In this document: in pieces, positions 26,501-52,354 of the stretch
Numbering within the stretch: the stretch's first letter is position 1
Layout of the letters: each line of letters begins with the position of its first letter
Assembly (NCBI RefSeq): GCF_004027225.2
Contig: NC_046360.1
Location: 2,282,001-2,346,000, forward strand
From: Strigops habroptila
Taxonomy: Eukaryota; Chordata; Aves; Psittaciformes; Psittacidae
Direction: 5' to 3'
Length of the DNA: 64,000 bases
Position numbers and translations under genes: made by a program
The notes under the pieces: model-generated
What the model saw: the letters and a program-made list of their open reading frames with translations, nothing else
Told to the model about the DNA's origin: nothing
Databases searched by the model: none

Positions 26501-29500
26501 GGGCAGGATGGGAATTCGGGAACAAGACGTAATGATATATTTGAACCCTAAATGCAGCCTTGAATAATTAAAGCTGTTCTGGCTGCAGGGTGAATGCTGC
26601 TTCTAATAGTTTCTTTTCTTTTTAGATGTAAGAAACAGACTGCCCGTGCCCACATTGTCTTTGAGGCAGAAGTTTAACATCAGCCCTCATGTCCAGCTGG
26701 CTGACCTAGAACTGATGCAATGCTGAAGTCTCACCCAATCCCAGTCTAGCTCTGGGCTGAATCTCACCCGCCGCGCAAACACGTGCAGGGTGTTCTTACT
26801 GCAAACAAGGCTTCTGTTTTTAAAGGGCAAAAAAATCACATGAAGTAAAACACGCAGGGAAAGAAGAAGAAAACCAAGTTCCCGGAGAGAGCAGAGACTG
26901 GAACAAAAGTGGCAGGTTTCCAAGGTTCCCTGTTCTCCATAGATTAATGTTTCCAACTCTCCTGCCTCACCTGCCTCCTGACAGTGTACGTGCATATGGA
27001 AGCATTTACGTAAAAGACCAATTTATTGGCTAAAACCCACTATTGTGTACGTTATCATTCACAGCCCTTAGATTTATTACCACATTGAAACCAAAACACT
27101 CGTGATTTATCACCAAAGACACCTGGCTGGAGACCAGCATGGGAGAGAGCCTGGCTCCATCGCTTTGGCTCCATGTGCTGTGACCCAGAGATGGGATTGC
27201 AGCTACCAAGGTCACGTTTGCTTCAAACCAGGTCACAGCAGCATGCAGAGCACCGTGGGTCTGTGGTAAGTCCTGCTCACCTTTCCACTGGGTGCACCCC
27301 ACAGCACTTTGCAAGCTCTCCAGCATGCTGGAGACCTACAAGGTCACCCTCTCTGCTGTTGGGCTGAGCCTCCACAATCTCTCCAAGGGGTGCCAGGGCC
27401 TTTGCCCAGCTGAAGTTGCCCATAACCATCCCAGAAGAAAGAGGGTTCCATCAGGGAAGGCATCCTCTGGCTGCAGGTGCAGGTCTGTTGAGCCGAGAAC
27501 ACAGCTCAGTGTGACTCAGGCTGAGGATTTCAGATGAGTTAAATCCATTCATACCCACTCCCTCAACCAGATAATTACCATTAATTATACAAGGTTGAAC
27601 TCTGGCCACACTCTCTCAGGGACCTGAGAGATGTTGCTCTTGTAAGAAGCTGCGTGCCCAGGGGAGCCAGCACAGGACCACACCTGCTGGGACCAGACCT
27701 CATCCTCTGCACTGTGCCTCATCCCGAAGGATCCCAATGGCAGAGGATGCCCCAGAGCACCACAATGTCATGCTCAAGCTGTGCAGACAAGCTGGAAAGG
27801 AATCCAGGGATCAGAGGTGATTCCAGTCACAGATTCCTCCAAATCCTTTTGTACGGATTTTGGCACGTTATGTAAGAGCAGCCCAGCTCCTGAAAATGTG
27901 CCAGGCTCATGAGCAGCAAGGAGGTGGTGAGAATAGAAACAAATAAATAAGTACACATGGCAGCTACCTGCACAGTGGACCACGTTTTCAAATGCAGAAA
28001 CTCCAGGAGTCCAAGAACCGTCAGTGGGATTGTTCTGGATTTTCAGGAGTGTAAAGCTAAAACAAAACCTGAACCAGAAAGCCACTGCCTTCTGAACACT
28101 TGTTGCGTGTCCCAGCCTTTGGGGAGCCTGCAGGCTCCTGCAGTTGGGATTTCCCATGTATTTAATCTGCATTTCAAAATCCCCAGCGGAATTAGGGATC
28201 CTCAGGCTGCGTGGAAGATCTCTTTCTCACTCCTGCATCTCGTGTTCAGTGATGTGCCTCCCACTGGGGTCTGCAGAAGCACAGCAGCCCTTTGACCAAC
28301 AGCAAATCAACAGACCTTCATCTTGTTTCCACTTTCCTACTCCCCTGACAGCTCTCCTGGTCCTCCTTTTTCATCTGTTTTAATTAGAGAAGCAGCTCAT
28401 CCATGAAGCAGAGTTATGCTGGGGTAAAATCAGAGGAAGCAGAGAAGGCAGCCGTGTCCTAGGCTGCTAATGTGCATTTCTGGCCAATGCAATGAGGAAC
28501 ATCCACATGGTGCTTTCTTCAAGCCACATGAAGCTGAAGCTACACAGTAAATCCCACTTAGTCTTTCTAAGAAACAGTTGCCTCTCCCCATCTTGCCAGG
28601 TCTGCTCCACACCATGGTACAATCCACATCCCTCTAACCACATCCAGGCAGACCAAGGTGAGAGCCACTCCACTGCCCAGCACCTCTCCCCTTGCACAGC
28701 AAAGAGAAAAGGCAGATTATGCCTCACTCCACCACAAACCAGCTGAGGAAGGGCTGAAAACATACGTTTTTCCCTTTCCCTATCCATGAACAGTTCAGCT
28801 GAGCCACGTGGAAAGCCACATGAGCTTTGTCACCCATTATGAAACTCAGGCTTTGGTGGAATGGAGAGATTCCTGACCAAAGAGGGGAAGACGGGGGCTC
28901 CTCTCCTCCCCAAGGCAGCATCAACTGCTTTGATGATTCACCATGGCTGTTCTCCACCTAAAGGAGGACAAAGCCTCCTTTAGCACCGTTTCTCCTCTCT
29001 TTCTAAGTGACGGGGGATGCTCCTGTGTGGACAGGACATACCAAAATGAGTCCTGCGACTGGTCCAGCCTTAAAAGTTGGATTTGTATAAGAAATCCACC
29101 AAGGGGGTGGAATGTGCTCTGTTTTCTTAATCCAAATAGCTATAGCAGGAAAAATCCTACTGTGGCCACTACTATAGTAGAAAAAAAAGTGACTTATTAC
29201 TTTTATTGGTAGCATTTTTGGAGTATGAACTTTCCAAACCTCACCAACAGAACATGTTTTCATTCAGAAAAATACCTTTCAGCAGAAACCCATGAAGTAC
29301 ATCTTTAAAAAAACCCCAAAGGAAGTAGTAGAAGGGGAGGAATGGCAAATCACATTTCTCCCACATCAAAATAGCCTGTCTCGAAATTTTCCAAGCAGAA
29401 TCTTTTCACATCTTTTATCAAACATGTGATTTGAACAAACTTGAGATGAACTCGTCATCGTTGTTGACAGCTTCTGTTGGTGGGAGATTGCAGACAGACA

Positions 29501-30274
29501 CCAGCTGCTGAGACTGCGCAATGGTTTGGGTGGAAATCAAGGTGTGCAGCTACACCAGTGGGAAGAGAGAGTGTCTCCAACAGGAATCCTGCTGCTGGCT
29601 GTCCGGGATGAGGCTTCAATTGGCTTCTGTACATGGTTTGAGACCCGAGGTGAAGCCAGAGGCTCGGGAGCAGCAGCTCCTCACCACATCCACACGGAGC
29701 AGCCACCTGCCTGCAGTTTGCAGGGTTTGATGCTGGAGGGAGATCATTGCTTTGCATGTTTTGTAAATAAAATATGACACTAAGAAAACACCTGCCTGTG
29801 CGTCATCAGCTCCCTTCCAAGCAGGACACGGACCTCTCCATCTCCACATCAGCCTCGCGGCATGTTCCAGCTGCTCTTCTTTTGCCTGACAAATCAGCAC
29901 CGTCTACCCCAAATCTCTGCAGCACCTGTAATTTGAGGGTCAGCAAAATATTTCAGGCATCAGAAGCAAGAAGGATGGAAGAACAAGCTTTATCTTGATT
30001 GTAACACAAGGAAAATCTGGCGGCAAACAGTAGGAGTTATGAAAACATTGAAATTGTGGCTGTGTATTGAGCGAGGAAAAATAACATTTGACCCACAAGT
30101 CACCCGCTCTTGTTTTTGCTGTGTTTGAACAGCCTGTGTAGATCTTTGTTTGAAATGTACACAAACACATTGAATTTCATGGACTTAGCAAATATGTAAT
30201 CTAAGAGAAGGGGAAGTGTGGGTGATTCGCATTTCTTAGGATCCACCTACATACAGGGATAAAATAAGGAGCTT

Positions 30275-30440
30275 TATTATTATCTGCATATATATACAAA
30301 TACATGTGTATATAGTGTACATACATATTATTTTATACACATGGTTTATGTATGTGTGAGTATATATTATGTATATATATGTACAAAACTATAATGTATG
30401 TTGGTGGGTATTATATATATGATACATGTATGTTTAAACA
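30275..30440. repeat. TA/TG-rich microsatellite-like tract
   Basis: An impure run of TATATG, GTATATA and ACATACATA words extends across about 165 bases with no reading frame. It is an interrupted alternating purine-pyrimidine simple repeat. Confidence 0.8.
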
Positions 30441-30939
30441 TAGTCAGATTATGAACAGCCATACAATAAACCAAGTGGCATGCGCGTGAGATAGGGAGGA
30501 CAAATCAGTGGGGAAAGATATTTTACATGGAGGTTTCCAAGGAACGTTACCAAAGCAGTGATTTATTTGCGGAATTTCGGGGAGGGGAAGGAGGAAAAGA
30601 CACAAAGGTCTCAGAGCTGCGAGTGAGATAAACCGTACATCATCATGTATGTAGTAAAGTGGAATGCAAATTGTAGACAAATAGAAAAGGGGGGAATATG
30701 TGAACCGCAGCTTCAAAATTACAGAAGGCTTTAAGCAGTGTGCAGGGTTTAAGGACAAAGGGATTTCCCTCATTGTTCCCCCTCTACAAATAACTCATTG
30801 TTGTGAGCAACACCAGAGAACAAATTAGTCTTGCATATTGGCCTGGGAACTCACATTAAAACATAGTGGATTCAATCCATATTGTTGTTTTACCAAATCA
30901 GCATAAGATTGTGGCTTCAGTTACTTGTTTGGTACTTTT

Positions 30940-31162
30940 ACTACAAATTACATAGGAATAAAATTATCCATAGTGAGAATAATCAGCCATTGGAATAATC
31001 TCCCCAGGGAAGTGATGGATTCCTCAACGTTGAACACTTGTAATATTCAGCTGTACAGGGTGCTGGAACATTGTGTCAACTGTGCTTTTGCCAAGAAAGG
31101 TTGGACCAGATGATGCTTGAGGTCCCTTCCAACCTGGTATTATGAGCCTATGAGTCTATATT
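30940..31162 (+). mobile_element. CR1 LINE 3' fragment (diverged)
   Basis: ATCTCCCCAGGGAAGTGATG and the terminal GGTTGGACCAGATGATGCTT, then GGTCCCTTCCAACC with TATGAGCCTATGAG, are CR1 3'-end hallmarks in plus orientation. The sequence is more diverged than the other copies, so it is probably older. Confidence 0.85.
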
Positions 31163-31643
31163 TATAATACCTTGGCTGGGTCCCTTTTCTAATCAGAGAA
31201 GCTGGTGTGGGGCGAGGCTTGTTCTTTCCAGCAGAGAAAAGATAGGTTATTAAAAGATAATTTTGTGGTGGCATTTTAATATTTCTGGCTCATCGCAGAG
31301 TTTGCTGCTGTAGAGTCCTTATTTTTCATATTGACACAGCAAAAACCTAAATGTGAAAGACTTTGTGCAAAAACGACAGCCCCCTCCAAACATGACACCG
31401 AGTACTGGCCGTCACTGTGGAGACACATTGGTGATCGAGGTGATGAGGGGGCCCTGACAGATTTGCCTGTATCTGTCACTTCTCTCCTTCCCTCGTGGCT
31501 ACGCCTCCTTTAACAAGAATTGACGGTGCTTTGGACCTTGCCTGATATGGTTCAGCGAGTGAGATATATTCTTTGCCCTCAATGGTGTTATTTGAAGAGT
31601 CGGATCCTTCTTTCCAGAAGTACGGATGTACTTCCCGAGTCCA

Positions 31644-31689
31644 AGATGTACTTGGGAATTCAATTTCCACTGAATTCCCAAGTACATCT
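31644..31689. repeat. Perfect 19-bp inverted repeat (hairpin)
   Basis: AGATGTACTTGGGAATTCA (31644-31662) is followed by an 8-base spacer and its exact reverse complement (31671-31689). A related GATGTACTT word occurs just upstream at 31625-31633. No transposase, target-site duplication or known RNA family was recognised. Confidence 0.85.
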
Positions 31690-32056
31690 CCCAGTTTGCG
31701 CCCTGGAAGATGCTAAGCTCTCCCTTCCACCCCACTTCCCAGAGCATTAAAAGGAGTGAAATGGGCTCAGCACCCCACCAAAAGTGCTCAAATCCTCGAG
31801 GAACTTGTCCCTGGAGAAGGGATAACGGCTGAAGGATAAGATGAAGATCTTTCCAGAAAGGCCAGGAAGGTTCCTCTGGAAACACAGGACAAATTTCCCT
31901 GTCTAAATAATTCAGCTAAGTCCAAGAGAACAACTTGCCCTGCAGAATGAGAGAGGATTTGAAAGAGAAAGAAAGCATTTGGTGCAAAACAGCTGGGGGG
32001 GGGGGGCGCTCCCCGGGAAGGTGCAGCACAAAAATAGATGTAAATCTGCAAAGGCT

Positions 32057-32128
32057 GTCACGCTGAGGTAAATCTGAAGTAACTCTATTGTCTTCAATGG
32101 GGTTACTTCGGGCTTACACCAGCGTGAC
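32057..32128. repeat. Palindromic MITE-like element
   Basis: Two 29-base arms (32057-32085 and 32100-32128) are reverse complements at 23 of 29 positions, starting GTCACGCTG and ending CAGCGTGAC. The 14-base centre contains a smaller ATTG/CAAT palindrome. The whole looks like a self-complementary non-autonomous DNA transposon remnant. Its wording resembles short palindromic repeats common in sauropsid genomes, but that is from memory and unverified. Confidence 0.6.
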
Positions 32129-33377
32129 TGAGATTAGCATATTGGCTTGGGCGTGCTCGTAACAATAAACATTGGCTCAGGGAAGTCGAGTGTTGAAGCT
32201 GGGTTTCAGGTAGGCTCAGTGTCCTCTTCTCTCCTTCCTCCTGTGCTGAGACTGCAAGTCTTTATCACCCTCATGAACTCAATCTCTGCTCTGGCCCCAC
32301 CACGGCAATAAGCTGTTACGGATATTGTATAACTGTCGGCAGGAGGAATCCACACAGGGAAGGAAGGAGGGAAGAGGTTGTCACAGCCAGCCCTGCAAAT
32401 TAAAGGAGGAGTAAATAAAGCAATTAAACAATATTCAACCAGAGAGGCAAACTCAACAGCGGGAAAGGCCCGCACAGCCCATCTCCCTTGTAAATGCAAT
32501 CCCATTTATGAGCAGAACCTCATTGTGTTTGCTTGTCGCTAAACTGTAGCTACATATAGAATAAAAGAGCAAAGCATGAAGTAAAATTGCAAAATGCTCT
32601 TGAAATAGTAGGCTAATTTCTCCAGCCATAAGGATTCTAATGCCCTCTATGTTTGTTACTTCGAGTATTTTCAAAGGAAAAGCCACATATCTGAACTTGT
32701 TGAAGGGCTGCTCAAGCCATGGAAACTCCCATGAGGGAGACAGCAGTTGCAGGGATGATTTTGGTGGTTTACTCCGTTTTAGGGCTGAGGAAGTGTTCTT
32801 TGCTCTGAGGGGAGCGCACCCCTCACACCAAGCCACTGCCTCATGGGTTGAGGCAACGTGAGGCGACGCAACCTCAGAGCAGGCACCATGAGGAGGCAGC
32901 ACTGACAGAAGCCCAGCCACCACCTCCCACCACCGGCACCGCCTCCCCGTCCAGGTCACAGCCGGGTTCTGAGGTACGGAACCCCACAACACCCCGAACA
33001 CCGGGAGGCGGCAGCGCTGCACTATTTCACCTCCCGTGAGCGGAAGGATTCCAAGAGGGCGTGACGCGTCGCGATACGTGCCTCCGCCCCGCTCTTCCCG
33101 CCCGCCCTATAAAGGGTTTCCGGTGAGCCGCGTCGCGCGCGTAGTATCCGTGCGCCGGCCGAGCTCGCTGAGGAGACGGCGGCCATTTTGTTCAGTGCTG
33201 GGTCTCTGCTGAGACCGGCGGCCGAGGGGGGGGCGGGGGGGGAACGAGTCTGAGAGGGAATAAGGAGAGCGGGGAGGGCAGGAGAAAGGGAGAAACGAGA
33301 CAGAACGAGGAGAGAAGTCGGGCCGGCCAAGCAGCGAGCGGAGGGAGGGGAGGGGTCCGCCCGGCCCCTGAGAGGCG

Positions 33378-47433
<14,056 letters not shown>

Positions 47434-48010
47434 TCACTTTGGCTCTGCCTTGCTGGGACTTGTACCATAGTATATAACCTCCATTTTTAACACTGTCATG
47501 TGTACTGTTCAGCTTGCTCAAAATAGATAACGTGTTTGTGGTTTTCCTTTTGATTTGATGAATGGCATTTGCTGGTTGTAGCAGCGAATGAAAGACTTCC
47601 TTTTTCTCCCTCCCAGGAAGAGAGTTTTAAACTTTCCTTTCGCTGGTGTTACAGCCGCGCTCCACAGTGTCCCACGTTCGGGGTAATCCTGCAGCCGACT
47701 TCCTGACCTGTACAATGAGTAGTGTAAATGCTTGTTTTCTTCTGTAGGATCTAAAGAGGGCACTGGTGTGCTGTGAGAGTAGAGATTTGTTACTGTCAGA
47801 AATTACATACTGTTTATACAGACCACTGTGAACTTTTTTTTTTTTACATTAAGTTTTGTTTTAAAGGGATTTTTCTTTTAATGTCGTGTCACGTACATGT
47901 TTGTTTTATCGCTGTCGACATTAGAAATAACCTTCAGCCTCACCAGCCTCGCTGGGATGATGTATATTTAATTCAGACACTCCTCCCCTCTCCGTACACT
48001 TCCAATGACA

Positions 48011-48016
48011 ATTAAA
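48011..48016 (+). terminator. PPP1CC proximal poly(A) signal
   Basis: ATTAAA lies 578 bases after the stop and is followed by T/G-rich sequence (AAGTGTTTGTGTCTC), a plausible downstream element. This is the most convincing of the candidate ends. Confidence 0.65.
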
Positions 48017-48491
48017 GCCATCATTTTAAGTGTTTGTGTCTCTTTCCTGAAGCCAAAGTTCGCTTTGCCCGTGACCCACCGCGCCGAGCTGGCAGGGCTC
48101 TCCTCCCGTCCCGCCTTCCTCTTGGAGACGGAAGGAAGTGCTGACTCGAAATAGCAAGTAGAAACGCTGTGCTGTTGATCCTGCTGTGCTCACAGTGAAC
48201 ACGTTTTTGTACAGTTCCCGTGTGGTCGATCGAGTGGAGCGTTTTCCAGCGGCGGCCGTGTCGGACGGACGGGAGCTACGGAGGTGGCTCTGGATCCACC
48301 GGAACAGGGTTTGTGCATTTTAGCCTAAAGACTTTGTTCTACAAATGTAGACAATGGCTTGGGAAGCCTACCAGGGGCGTCGATCTCGATCTCCGGTTTC
48401 TATGAATCTCTCACAGAATCTTGTTTTTTAAATACTGTTAATCTTTTTTGAACGGATAACAGTGTACAATACCATGTAGTGAAAATCACTT

Positions 48492-48582
48492 ATTAAATGA
48501 AGAAGTTGTTAAATCTTCTCGGTGTCAGTTTATCACAACATGAACACTCCTGCTCCCAGAGGATGTGACTTAGAGAAATAAA
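48492..48582 (+). terminator. PPP1CC candidate distal poly(A) signals
   Basis: ATTAAA at 48492-48497 and AATAAA at 48577-48582 could give longer 3' UTRs. Alternative polyadenylation is inferred only from the presence of several hexamers. Confidence 0.45.
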
Positions 48583-48599
48583 TTGTTCTGGAAACCCCC

Positions 48600-50480
48600 A
48601 CATTCTTGGTTTGGATTTGTGCGAGCTACCAGCAGTAGAGATGTGCGCTGGGCACGCTCGGCTGTGTTCAGCACTCTCTGGTTTGAGTGGGGTTGTTCAC
48701 TCAAGTACTGCTCTGAGAAGGTGGTAGCTGAGGATGAGTCCCATTTCCTCTGGTTCTTCATTAAACTCTTAGTGAAGGAGGAACCACTGCCAGCTGTTTG
48801 TGGCCAGGCTTGGTGTGCCCCAGCCAGTGTGGGTCATGTTGAGGGGAGATGAGTGAGGTGTGATGCTGGCTCTGGGCATCTCACTCCTCCATTCACCACT
48901 TTGTGTGTGCCTGTGGAAGTCACTTCACAAGTCCAGTGAGGTGGTGTATCCACTGGTGCAGGGGGAGATTGGGATGAGCCACTGGTGCTGTTCTGGTGGC
49001 CACTGGCGAGTTTCCCCTTGCTTCTGGAGGGGGCTGAGCTTTCCTGACAAGAAAAGCAGCCCCCAGCCATTCCTTTTACTTCTTTAATGTACGCCTCTGC
49101 CAAATCCAAGAACCTTTTTCTTCCTCCAAAGACCTTTTCCCCTCTACAGCTAGTTAATCAAACCACCTCTTGGTAATTTCTGATGAGCTTGTTAGATTAG
49201 GTTTTGGTGATTGCCTGTCAGAGGCTTCCTCACCAACTTTCACCCTTTAAATCACATCTGTGGTTTTCTTCACAGCTCTGATTTTAATCCCTGCTGGTAC
49301 AATACTCACCTGCACGTCTTCTACAGATCTAGTGATAACGGAGCACAAGTGGAAATGGTTTTATGTGACTTGTGCCAAGGCAGGTGTTAACCCATCTGCA
49401 ACTGTCCCCTCACTGCTCTACCTGTCACTGTGTCACATCTTCCTCTGCGACTTGTTTCCCTTTTCTCTCCCCAGATGCGGTTTCAGTGACACGTGTCTGG
49501 TCTGGCTGTGTTCCCTGGCGCAGCTCCTGGACCACGGCTGCTCGGGGTGAAGGAAGTCCCACACCAGTGGAAGGTTCCTGTCCCACCCCAGAGGAGGAAG
49601 GGAAGGCGACTTGCTGCTGGCGCTGCGGGTTGCGATCAAAAGCTCAGAGGCAGGTTTTATTCCCATTTGTTGGGGATTTTTGATCAGTGGAGGGAGAGAG
49701 GGAGCAGCAGGCACAGATTTCCTGTTGTTTTTTCCATGATGATATTTGTAGGAACATCCAGTTTGCACCCAGAACAGCAGGGGCTGTGGCTCCAGCAGGC
49801 ACTGGGCCTTGCTGCAGGTGTCCACCAAAGCAGGACAGTTGGGATAAACCCAAGTTGTCTTCAGTCCTGGCCTTGTGCTGCACACCCAAGTCTAACCTGA
49901 ATGTGCTGCTCTGGCAGAGTGGTGAGATGAGGCGGAGCTCTGCGTTCCCTGTGCCAATTCTCCACCCAGAAGGAGCACACGGATGAGCCTGTGCACTTTG
50001 GGATGAGGAGCTAGAAAATACTGAGGTTCCAGGAGAAGTTTTAGGCCCTCTCTAGGAGGAAACTTTCCAAGAAATGAGCGTCTTTAGGCTTTAGAATGCA
50101 AAAGGGGGTGATGTTACTGCATTTCTTCAGAAATACCTCAGGTTTGGCCCACCAGAGATGGGTCCCTGATGTGTTTTGCAGCAGTTAGCCCAGGGCACTT
50201 CCCAAATCAGCTCGTGTTTGTAGATGGAAGGGAACCCTAAATAAGAAAGGACTTTCAGGTAAAACACGAGCCTGTAGATGGAGGCAGGTTAATCCAGGCA
50301 TCATTTCTAGGTCTTAAACTTCTGTAATCCTTGTGATCCCTGGGCCTCCACCTACTCTGTGGGACTCATCTGTGTCCCTCCCTGCTTGGCAGCCGAGCTC
50401 TGGTCCCAGCACAGACTCGGGATTTGATTTCAGAACTAGCCTGGAGCTCGGGCTGGTTAAAAAAGCTTAAAAACAGAACA
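48600..50480. other. PPP1CC-HVCN1 intergenic spacer
   Basis: No exon, RNA gene or clear repeat could be supported in this 1.9 kb. GC content rises towards the HVCN1 CpG island. Open frames overlap on both strands and lack recognisable motifs. Confidence 0.6.
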
Positions 50481-50960
50481 AAAGTTTGAACCTCGGCCCG
50501 GCGCCGCCTGTTCGGGCAGCTCCGAGACATACCGGAGGGAGCCGGGGACGGGGGAATGCCGGAGCGGGGACCCAGGGATGGGAACCGGGTCTCGGGACCC
50601 GCGTCTCGGGACCCACTCGGAGCCTTTCGGGCGGGGCCGGGCGGGCGGCGGGGCCGGCCCTGGCCGGGGGGCGGAGCCGGGCCGGGGGAGGCCGCGCAGC
50701 AGCGGGGAGCGCGGGGCGGCGGGCGCAGCCGGGACACGCACGGTACCGGGAACCGGCGGGGGGGGGGAGCGGGGCCGGGGCGCTCCCGGGGCTTGGCCCG
50801 GTGAGTGCCGGCCCGGGGGTGGGGTGGGAGTTGCAGCGGGGCCCCCCCCGGGACCGCCACGTCCTTCCCCGCGGGGGTCCCGCCGGGGCCCGGGGCTCCG
50901 TCCCGCCCCAGGAGCTGACCGGTCGCTCCGGTCTCGGGGAGGTCGGGGAGCCCCGACAGC
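50480..50960 (+). promoter_or_regulatory. HVCN1 CpG island with probable non-coding exon 1
   Basis: This is an extremely GC- and CpG-rich block with G runs (for example G10 at 50758-50767) and no TATA box. CCCG|GTGAGTGCCG gives a strong 5' splice site at 50801, so a non-coding first exon probably ends at 50800 and joins the acceptor at 52319/52320. The HVCN1 start codon lies in the next exon, so an upstream untranslated exon is required. Confidence 0.65.
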
Positions 50961-52319
50961 AGCCCCGGTCCTGGTTGCTCCATCTGCTGGTGACGGCTCC
51001 AGGCCCCGCGGGCTGAGCGAACCCAGAGGCCATCCCGCAAGGGATCAGGGGGGTCGATGGTGCCGGGGCAGCTCCCTGCGGGGCTCCGGTGGGCTCCACT
51101 CAGCGCCTGGTGCTCTGGAATGACGGTGCTGCCTCTGCGAGGCACCCCTACAGCAGATGACGAGGTGCCTGCTAAAGCCACCCCTGCTGTGAGTGGAGCC
51201 CAGGACGGCCCCCCAGGACCTCCAACTGCAGGGAGCGAGGGGAGGCAGAGCAGCCCGGGGGCACGGGCAGACCCACGGGGGCCCCTGTGGGCACAAGTGG
51301 CTTGTGCTGAGCTCCTCAGATGGCTTTGGCCACGGCGGATGCATGGAGAGCCCTGCTGAGGATGGGGATGTGATTTTTGCCGGGGTTTGTGGGCCAGGCA
51401 GCCCAAAGAGGAAGGGTGAGCTGGTGGTGCTGCGACCAGGGAACAGGAGAGCAGGTGCAGAGGGAACCTCTCCTGCAGCCGTTCCCAGTGCTGAGCTGCA
51501 ACCGGGATCACCCATGGATTTGGGGTTGGTCCTGGCCCTCACTGGGTGCCCACAGGGGGGCGGGCTGAAGGCAGGATAGCCAATGGTGAGGTTGGCTCTG
51601 GAGGATGCAGGGAGAGGAGAGGGTTTGTACAGCTAGCCCGCCAGCCAGGCTGAAATGTGGGAATCACCTGTTTGTTTTGTCTGTAAAGGCTAAAACAGTG
51701 TGGGACCCTGATGTTAATGAAGGGAAGTTATGGCTGTTCTTCATGGTGGTGGTGTGGCTGGAGGGTGAGGATGCAGGGTAAGGATGGAGGGTTAGCCCAG
51801 GGGCAGCTCTGGGAGGGTTTAACTCAGACGTGCTGTGTAGGGGATGAGAGAGTGAATGAAGGGGAGGAAATCACTTGCTTCCAGCTCCTGTCCAAAACCC
51901 CATCGATCAGTGTCTAGTAGAAACACAGTGGCTCTTTCCAGCGGGAAACTGGCAGCTGCCTCTTGTGGCATCACGAGATGCGAGATAAGGGCGGGCATTT
52001 TTCCTCCTCTAATCAATGCTTGCTTTGGAGATGTTTGGAAATACCTCGTGAGCAAGTTCCTCGTTGTAGAGCAGCAGACGGGGTGCAGACAGCACCAGGG
52101 AGAGCAGCGGGGGCTCCGCATCGTGCTGTGGGAGGTGATGCAAAACGTGTGGCTCCACCATTGAGCAACTTCCCGTCAGCAGGGCATGTTCACGCCGCCC
52201 GCCCGGCCATGTCTGAGCACTGTCACACTCCTGTCACACTCGCTGTGGTGAAGCAAGGGCGATTTGGCATCCTTGGTGAGCCCCGAGCAGGGAGGTGACA
52301 CTCTGTTCTTGTCTCTCAG
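50801..52319 (+). other. HVCN1 5' UTR intron (presumed)
   Basis: This runs from the strong donor at 50801 to the acceptor TTGTCTCTCAG ending at 52319. It contains GC-rich unique sequence and a small tandem duplication of CTGTCACACTC at 52220-52241. Open frames in it, including a long antisense one at 50366-51511, are compositional and not supported as genes. Confidence 0.55.
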
Positions 52320-52333
52320 GCATTGGCAGGGTG

Positions 52334-52345
52334 ATGCCAGCTTGA
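52334..52345 (+). other. Short upstream ORF in HVCN1 5' UTR
   Basis: ATG CCA GCT TGA sits in the exon carrying the HVCN1 start and ends 9 bases before it. It encodes Met-Pro-Ala and could modestly reduce or tune initiation, since reinitiation over so short a gap is inefficient. Its upstream context is GTG-ATG. Function is inferred. Confidence 0.5.
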
Positions 52346-52354
52346 TCCAGAGCC

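Larger units (their letters stand above)
14600..33060. other. Gene-free stretch between CCDC63 and PPP1CC
   Basis: No exon chain, domain or RNA gene could be supported in this 18 kb. It holds a microsatellite near 30.3 kb, a CR1 near 31 kb, a perfect hairpin at 31644-31689, a G12 run at 31995-32006 and a palindromic element at 32057-32128. Between 16.6 and 18.6 kb the sequence is relatively AT-rich and unique, a plausible place for non-coding regulatory DNA. Isolated open frames here (for example on the minus strand at 23358-24062) lack recognisable motifs. Confidence 0.6.

Noticed and set aside
32453-33022. Minus-strand 189-codon frame divergent from PPP1CC
   Set aside because: Divergent transcription from a CpG island is plausible, but the translation has no known motif and no splice or poly(A) support.
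50366-51511. Minus-strand open frame of 381 codons across the HVCN1 CpG island
   Set aside because: It is rich in Pro/Arg/Gly/Ala as expected from very GC-rich DNA with few stops, has no recognisable domain, and overlaps open frames on both strands.
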